Positions 36,908 to 40,625 of a DNA stretch of 40,625 bases are shown here, in pieces. How positions within the stretch are numbered: the stretch's first letter is position 1; the number at the start of each line of letters is the position of its first letter. A model generated the notes under the pieces. That model was not told the DNA's origin. It did not search any database and saw only the letters and a list, made by a program, of their open reading frames with translations. The position numbers and the translations under genes are program-made. This DNA comes from Desulfobulbaceae bacterium (lineage in GTDB: Bacteria > Desulfobacterota > Desulfobulbia > Desulfobulbales > Desulfobulbaceae): contig JAOTSI010000002.1 of assembly GCA_029865005.1 (NCBI GenBank), positions 1-40,625 on the forward strand. Direction: 5' to 3'.

Positions 36908-37759
36908 ATGTCATCTCCCAAGAAGAACTCCCTACTTTGCCCCAGCTGTCGTCGATTAATAAGCCGCAGTGAATCAAAATGCCCCTATTGCGAAATCAGC
37001 AATCCCGGCTCCCCTTTGAAAAATAATCCATTCACCGCCCTACTTAACAAACCCGAGGGGCTGATAACAATTTTGGTATATATCAATGTTGCAATATACA
37101 TTATTTCCATATTGATAGACCCCGGTAAATCATCTTTCAATTTAAGCCCCATGCGGTTTCTATCACCAAGCCACAAGAGTCTTTTCTTCCTCGGTTCCAC
37201 CGGCACCATTCCTGTTTTCGAATATGGACGCTGGTGGTCACTAATATCAGCCAATTTCCTTCATGGCAGCTTGTTGCATATCATTTTCAATATGATTGCC
37301 ATTCGGCAAATCGGCCCCCTAGTTATTAATGAATACGGACCGGCCAGAATGCTCGTCATTTATCTTGCAGGTGGTGTAGCTGGCTTTGTGCTTTCCTGTT
37401 TTCCTGGGGGCATCCCTTTCACTATCGGTGCTTCAGCTGGACTTTGTAGCCTAATAGGTGCAACTCTTTATTACGGAAAAAGTCGAGGCGGGATATATGG
37501 TCAAAACATCTACAGCCAAGTTAGCAGTTGGGCCATTTCAATATTTATTTTTGGTTTCATGATTCCCGGCATCAACAACTGGGCCCATGGCGGCGGCATG
37601 GCTGCCGGAGCCTTGCTAGGTCTACTACTTGGATATAGAGAACGTACAAAAGAAAACAGTAGCCACACTTTACTCGCAGCAACTTGTGTTATTGCCTCCG
37701 CTTTAACCATGCTGTGGGCCATCGGAACTGCTTTTTACATCTTCTTCATTTATAGATAA
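36908..37759 (+). CDS. Zinc-ribbon rhomboid intramembrane serine protease
   Basis: 283 residues. An N-terminal zinc ribbon (C11-x2-C14 and C25-x2-C28) is followed by a helix anchor and a six- or seven-TM rhomboid core. Catalytic S176 lies in GASAG and H227 in NNWAHGGG; H119 and N128 (NFLHGSLLHIIFNM) form the oxyanion side. WR-type loop residues are present as GRWWS. Rhomboids cut TM segments of membrane proteins. The zinc ribbon is a known variant at the cytosolic end and its role is unclear. The active site is complete. Substrate unknown. Confidence 0.92.
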   Translation: MSSPKKNSLLCPSCRRLISRSESKCPYCEISNPGSPLKNNPFTALLNKPEGLITILVYINVAIYIISILIDPGKSSFNLSPMRFLSPSHKSLFFLGSTGTIPVFEYGRWWSLISANFLHGSLLHIIFNMIAIRQIGPLVINEYGPARMLVIYLAGGVAGFVLSCFPGGIPFTIGASAGLCSLIGATLYYGKSRGGIYGQNIYSQVSSWAISIFIFGFMIPGINNWAHGGGMAAGALLGLLLGYRERTKENSSHTLLAATCVIASALTMLWAIGTAFYIFFIYR

Positions 37760-37777
37760 AGAGACAGCTGGCAGGGT

Positions 37778-38140
37778 TCATCCCCCTGCCAATTTAACCT
37801 TATACCCCTGCTTGGTCAGTTCGGTTACGAGCAACTCTCGATGATCTCCCTGGATCTCAATGGTTCCATCCTTCACTGTACCTCCCCCGCCACAACGTTG
37901 TTTCAGCTGCTTAGCCAAAACACGCAATTTCCCTTCATCCAAGGGCAGACCGGATATTACGCTAACGCCCTTACCCTTTCGCCCTTTCTTATCCAACGAC
38001 ACCCTCACTATTCCATCGGTTTTTACCTGTTTATCTTTAGCCCGGCAAATACATTCCTGTTTCGGTTTCCCACACTCAGGGCATATACGACCTTGATCAG
38101 TAGAATAAACCAACCGAGTACCACCACCTCTTTTCTTCAT
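37778..38140 (-). CDS. yciH: SUI1/eIF1-like translation factor
   Basis: 120 residues. The N-terminal ~45 residues contain a Cys cluster (CPECGKPKQECIC) that may bind zinc. The SUI1 domain follows (about 50-118), with the typical KGRKGKGVSVISGLPL, the QLKQRCGGGGTVKDGTIEIQGDHRE core and a KQGYKVKLAGG tail. YciH proteins affect start-codon fidelity on the 30S subunit. The length is normal for bacterial members. AAGGA lies about eight bases before the ATG. It converges with the rhomboid gene (18-base gap). Confidence 0.93.
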   Translation of the reverse strand: MKKRGGGTRLVYSTDQGRICPECGKPKQECICRAKDKQVKTDGIVRVSLDKKGRKGKGVSVISGLPLDEGKLRVLAKQLKQRCGGGGTVKDGTIEIQGDHRELLVTELTKQGYKVKLAGG

Positions 38141-38273
38141 ATCACTTTTCCTTATTTTAACTGTTAAAACATAATAATAACTAAATCAAGCACCAACCAC
38201 CGCGATTACAATTAATTAAAAATAACCAATTTAGTTGAAATATCTTGCCGACCATCTTTTATCAGGCTTATAA

Positions 38274-38385
38274 TTGTAAGTGGTCACAGGCACCTCATCT
38301 TCATGCAGTTGCCCCTGCCCGCATAGAAGGGCTATAGCGAGCAGCAGCAACTGCATAAACCTGAACCACCTGTGACCACTTACAA
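38274..38385. repeat. Long imperfect hairpin upstream of tdh
   Basis: Outer arms 38274-38290 and 38369-38385 are perfect complements over 17 bases; inner arms 38303-38312 and 38347-38356 (atgcagttgc) pair again. A GC-richer loop of 34 bases lies between. It sits in the 306-base gap between yciH and tdh, which contains no gene. The half-motif ttgtaa-tggtcacag also occurs at 22775-22790 and, inverted and degenerate, at 38419-38438. Confidence 0.6.
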
Positions 38386-38399
38386 ATGAGCACTGTATC

Positions 38400-38428
38400 A
38401 AATCAGTTGGTTACGAACCCTGTGACCA
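38400..38428 (+). repeat. Short direct repeat flanking tdh (partner at 39414-39442)
   Basis: 29 bases beginning aaatcag and containing ttac and cctg match 39414-39442 at 22 of 29 positions in the same orientation. The two copies bracket tdh just before its start and just before kbl. They may be shared leader signals or remnants of a repeat. Confidence 0.3.
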
Positions 38429-38446
38429 TATACTTATAATTTAACT

Positions 38447-39403
38447 ATGAAAAGAATACTTGTTACCGGTGCGACCGGTCAAATCGGCTCAGAACTGGTT
38501 CCCTTTCTGCGCTCCCGCTACGGAGCGGATAGAGTAATTGCGATCGGCCATAGCAAAAAGCCAAGTCACGAACTCCAAGATTCAGGTCCTTATATGAGCC
38601 TTGATATTCGCAACCATGCAGCCTTGGACGATATCATATCCCACTTGGAAATTGGTACCGTTTATCACCTAGCAGCACTTTTATCAGCTGTTGCCGAAAA
38701 CCAACCACTCTTTGCTTGGGATATCAATATTAACGGCCTACTCAATGTCCTGGAGAGTGCGAAAAAACACAAATGCAAACTCTTTCATCCCAGCTCCATC
38801 GGAGCCTTCGGGGCCACCACCCCCCATGTGGACACCCCTCAGGAAACCATCCAGCGACCTAACTCCATGTACGGTGTGGCTAAAGTGAGTGCAGAGCTAT
38901 TATGTGATTATTATTTCACCCGTTACCATTTGGATACCAGAGGCGTTCGCTTCCCCGGTCTAATCTCCCACAAAACCATGCCCGGTGGCGGCACCACAGA
39001 TTACGCCGTGGACATCTTCTATGCAGCCCTGCGCAAGAAAAAATACACCTGTTTTCTCCGTCCAGATACCCGGCTTGATATGATGTATATGCCCGATGCC
39101 CTTCGAGCCACCGTGGAGATTATGGAAGCCGACCCCGCCCGGCTATGCTATCGCAACGCATATAATATAAGCGCTATGAGCTTTACCCCGCAAGAGTTGG
39201 CTGCAGAAATTTCAAAACATATTACTGGATTTCAAATCACCTACGAGATAGATCCGGTTCGCCAAGCCATTGCCGACTCTTGGCCCGACAACATGGACGA
39301 TACTCCAGCCCGCGAACAATGGGACTGGAAATCTGAATATAACCTGGAGCAAATGACCATGGACATGCTCAACAACTTAGCCAACCAAGCCCCAAAGAGG
39401 TAA
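38447..39403 (+). CDS. tdh: L-threonine 3-dehydrogenase, SDR type
   Basis: 318 residues. Oxidises L-threonine with NAD+ to 2-amino-3-ketobutyrate. It is of the extended SDR type, unrelated to the zinc-dependent Tdh. NAD motif GATGQIGS (8-15), catalytic Y142 and K146 in MYGVAK with S116/S117 in HPSSIGAFG, and the TDH-specific VRFPGLIS and GGGTTDYAVDIFYAA segments are all present. The length suits the family. No clear ribosome site precedes the ATG. The next gene, 77 bases on, codes for the CoA ligase of the same pathway, which secures the assignment over a generic epimerase. Confidence 0.92.
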   Translation: MKRILVTGATGQIGSELVPFLRSRYGADRVIAIGHSKKPSHELQDSGPYMSLDIRNHAALDDIISHLEIGTVYHLAALLSAVAENQPLFAWDININGLLNVLESAKKHKCKLFHPSSIGAFGATTPHVDTPQETIQRPNSMYGVAKVSAELLCDYYFTRYHLDTRGVRFPGLISHKTMPGGGTTDYAVDIFYAALRKKKYTCFLRPDTRLDMMYMPDALRATVEIMEADPARLCYRNAYNISAMSFTPQELAAEISKHITGFQITYEIDPVRQAIADSWPDNMDDTPAREQWDWKSEYNLEQMTMDMLNNLANQAPKR

Positions 39404-39480
39404 GTGGTACATTAAATCAGCTAATTACAAATCCTGGGATCAGATACCAAAAAGTTTATAATCATCAACTGAGGATCAAC

Positions 39481-40625
39481 ATGGCTCTTACCGGCATAAG
39501 CAAGGTCATTAAACAAGAACTACGCGAGATGGCGGACAAACATATCCTCAAAGGTGCAGAGAAGGTGATCACCGGTATCATTGCAGCCACTGGCAACAAA
39601 GGCCCCCGATACCTCCTGTCCGACTTTCCAGAGCGTGAATTCCTGCGCATGAACTCCAACTCGTATCTCGGGCTATCCCTTGACCCGAGAGTAGTAAGCG
39701 CCGAAGAAAAAGCAACCCACGTTTTCGGCACAGGCCCAGGCGCGGTGCGTTTCATCAGCGGCACTTATCAACCCCATATAGATTTGGAAGCCGGATTAGC
39801 CCAATTTCACAACCGTGAATCATCCATGATCTTCAGCGCCGCCTATGCCGCAGTAATGGGGGTCTTACCCGCCCTCGTCACCCCGAAAACCATTATCATC
39901 ACTGATGCTTTAAACCATAATTGCATTATCAACGCGGTGCGCCTGGCCAATCCGGCTGGCAAAATGATCTATCGCCATCTGGACATGGACGACCTCGAAC
40001 TCAAATTAAAAATAAGCATAGGCATGGCCCAGCGAATCATAGTGATTACCGATGGCATTTTCAGCATGCGCGGCGATCATGCACCATTAGACGAAATAAA
40101 TATACTTTGCGCTCGTTATGAAAACTTTTTCCCCCAAGGAATTATTACGGTGATTGATGATTCCCACGGGGTTGGAGTTTTTGGTGAAACAGGGCGGGGA
40201 GTCGAAGAATATACCCAAACTCAAACCGATCTCCTAATCGGCACCTTGGGCAAGGGTTTTGGAGTTAACGGAGGCTACGTAGTTTCCTCTCAATTGATCG
40301 TCGATTATTTGCGTCAAAAGTCGCCATTTTACGTTTATTCAAACCCTATCACCGCCTCGGAAGCTGCGGCCGCCCATCGGGCGCTTCAAATTGTGGCAGG
40401 ACTAGAAGGAGCCAAACTACTGGCACGCTTGCGTCATCTCACCCTCTCTCTGGAACAGGGTCTTGTGAAACTCGGCTTTGAAATCCTACCCAGCACTCAT
40501 CCCATTGTACCATTGATGATTCGCGACACCAACAAGACTGCAGCCTTGGTGAATTATCTCCTAGAACATGACATCCTGGTCACCGGTCTCAACTATCCTG
40601 TAGTTCCCAAGGGTGATGAGGAGAT
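39481..40625 (+). CDS. kbl: 2-amino-3-ketobutyrate CoA ligase (glycine C-acetyltransferase), 3' end cut
   Basis: The frame is open from the ATG at 39481 to the window edge: 381 complete codons of a protein usually near 400. PLP-dependent alpha-oxoamine synthase: DALNHNCIINAVRL and DDSHGVGVFGETGRG hold cofactor residues, and the Schiff-base lysine is K258 in TLGKGFGVNGGY. TGAGA-type ribosome site (tgagga) nine bases upstream. It splits 2-amino-3-ketobutyrate with CoA into glycine and acetyl-CoA, completing threonine breakdown begun by tdh. The N-terminal ~50 residues are longer than in the E. coli enzyme, as in some anaerobe homologues; a related synthase (BioF/SPT-type) is less likely beside tdh. 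Confidence 0.9.
   Translation, partial: MALTGISKVIKQELREMADKHILKGAEKVITGIIAATGNKGPRYLLSDFPEREFLRMNSNSYLGLSLDPRVVSAEEKATHVFGTGPGAVRFISGTYQPHIDLEAGLAQFHNRESSMIFSAAYAAVMGVLPALVTPKTIIITDALNHNCIINAVRLANPAGKMIYRHLDMDDLELKLKISIGMAQRIIVITDGIFSMRGDHAPLDEINILCARYENFFPQGIITVIDDSHGVGVFGETGRGVEEYTQTQTDLLIGTLGKGFGVNGGYVVSSQLIVDYLRQKSPFYVYSNPITASEAAAAHRALQIVAGLEGAKLLARLRHLTLSLEQGLVKLGFEILPSTHPIVPLMIRDTNKTAALVNYLLEHDILVTGLNYPVVPKGDEE

Overview
The window looks like chromosomal DNA of a flagellated, Gram-negative, respiratory bacterium, most plausibly one of the Desulfobacterota (delta-proteobacterial type). The pointers are large hybrid histidine kinases with extracytoplasmic sensors, a sensor with a c-type haem motif, a V4R-domain protein, a Ser/Thr kinase with an FHA partner, a flagellin beside a legionaminic acid cluster, and a Tdh/Kbl threonine catabolism pair. 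This placement is inferred from gene content; no rRNA or tRNA gene was seen. Intergenic DNA is AT-rich and unusually full of inverted-repeat elements.

Layout. 1-9.2 kb (minus strand): signal transduction. A membrane sensor runs off the left edge; then come a Cache-PAS-PAS histidine kinase, an overlapping haem-PAS-GAF sensor with no kinase domain, a soluble hybrid kinase (HisKA-HATPase-REC-REC-Hpt) and a V4R sensor. 9.2-13.5 kb: a 1.5 kb non-coding stretch, a candidate GT-C glycosyltransferase, a small broken ORF and an unknown membrane protein. 13.7-21.4 kb (minus): seven genes for CMP-legionaminic acid (legB, legC, legH, legI, legG, ptmE, legF), with a 730-base nested palindromic region between legI and legG. 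21.9-22.7 kb (plus): flagellin fliC, the likely target of the sugar. 23.2-26 kb (minus): FHA protein and Ser/Thr kinase. 26.3-27.8 kb (minus): a thioredoxin-CcdA/DsbD-like fusion behind a Fur-box-like site, followed by a small frameshifted membrane gene.

28.1-33.1 kb (plus) holds the most interesting locus: a tight three-gene operon coding for a DUF559/Vsr-like nuclease, a small winged-helix-like protein and a 1089-residue protein with two P-loop ATPase modules, one AAA/STAND-like and one HerA/FtsK-like. It looks like a self-contained DNA-processing or anti-phage module, and I cannot assign it to a named system. 33.1-40.6 kb is mainly housekeeping: pckA, a fragment of a NUDIX/NrtR-type gene next to a short inverted-repeat element, a small anchored protein, a zinc-ribbon rhomboid protease, a YciH/SUI1 protein, and tdh-kbl running off the right edge.

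At least six intergenic sites hold inverted-repeat or dispersed elements (688-825, 10147-10300, 16889-17177, 23016-23173, 35237-35445, 36421-36574, 38274-38385). Two of them, about 26 kb apart, are diverged copies of one element.
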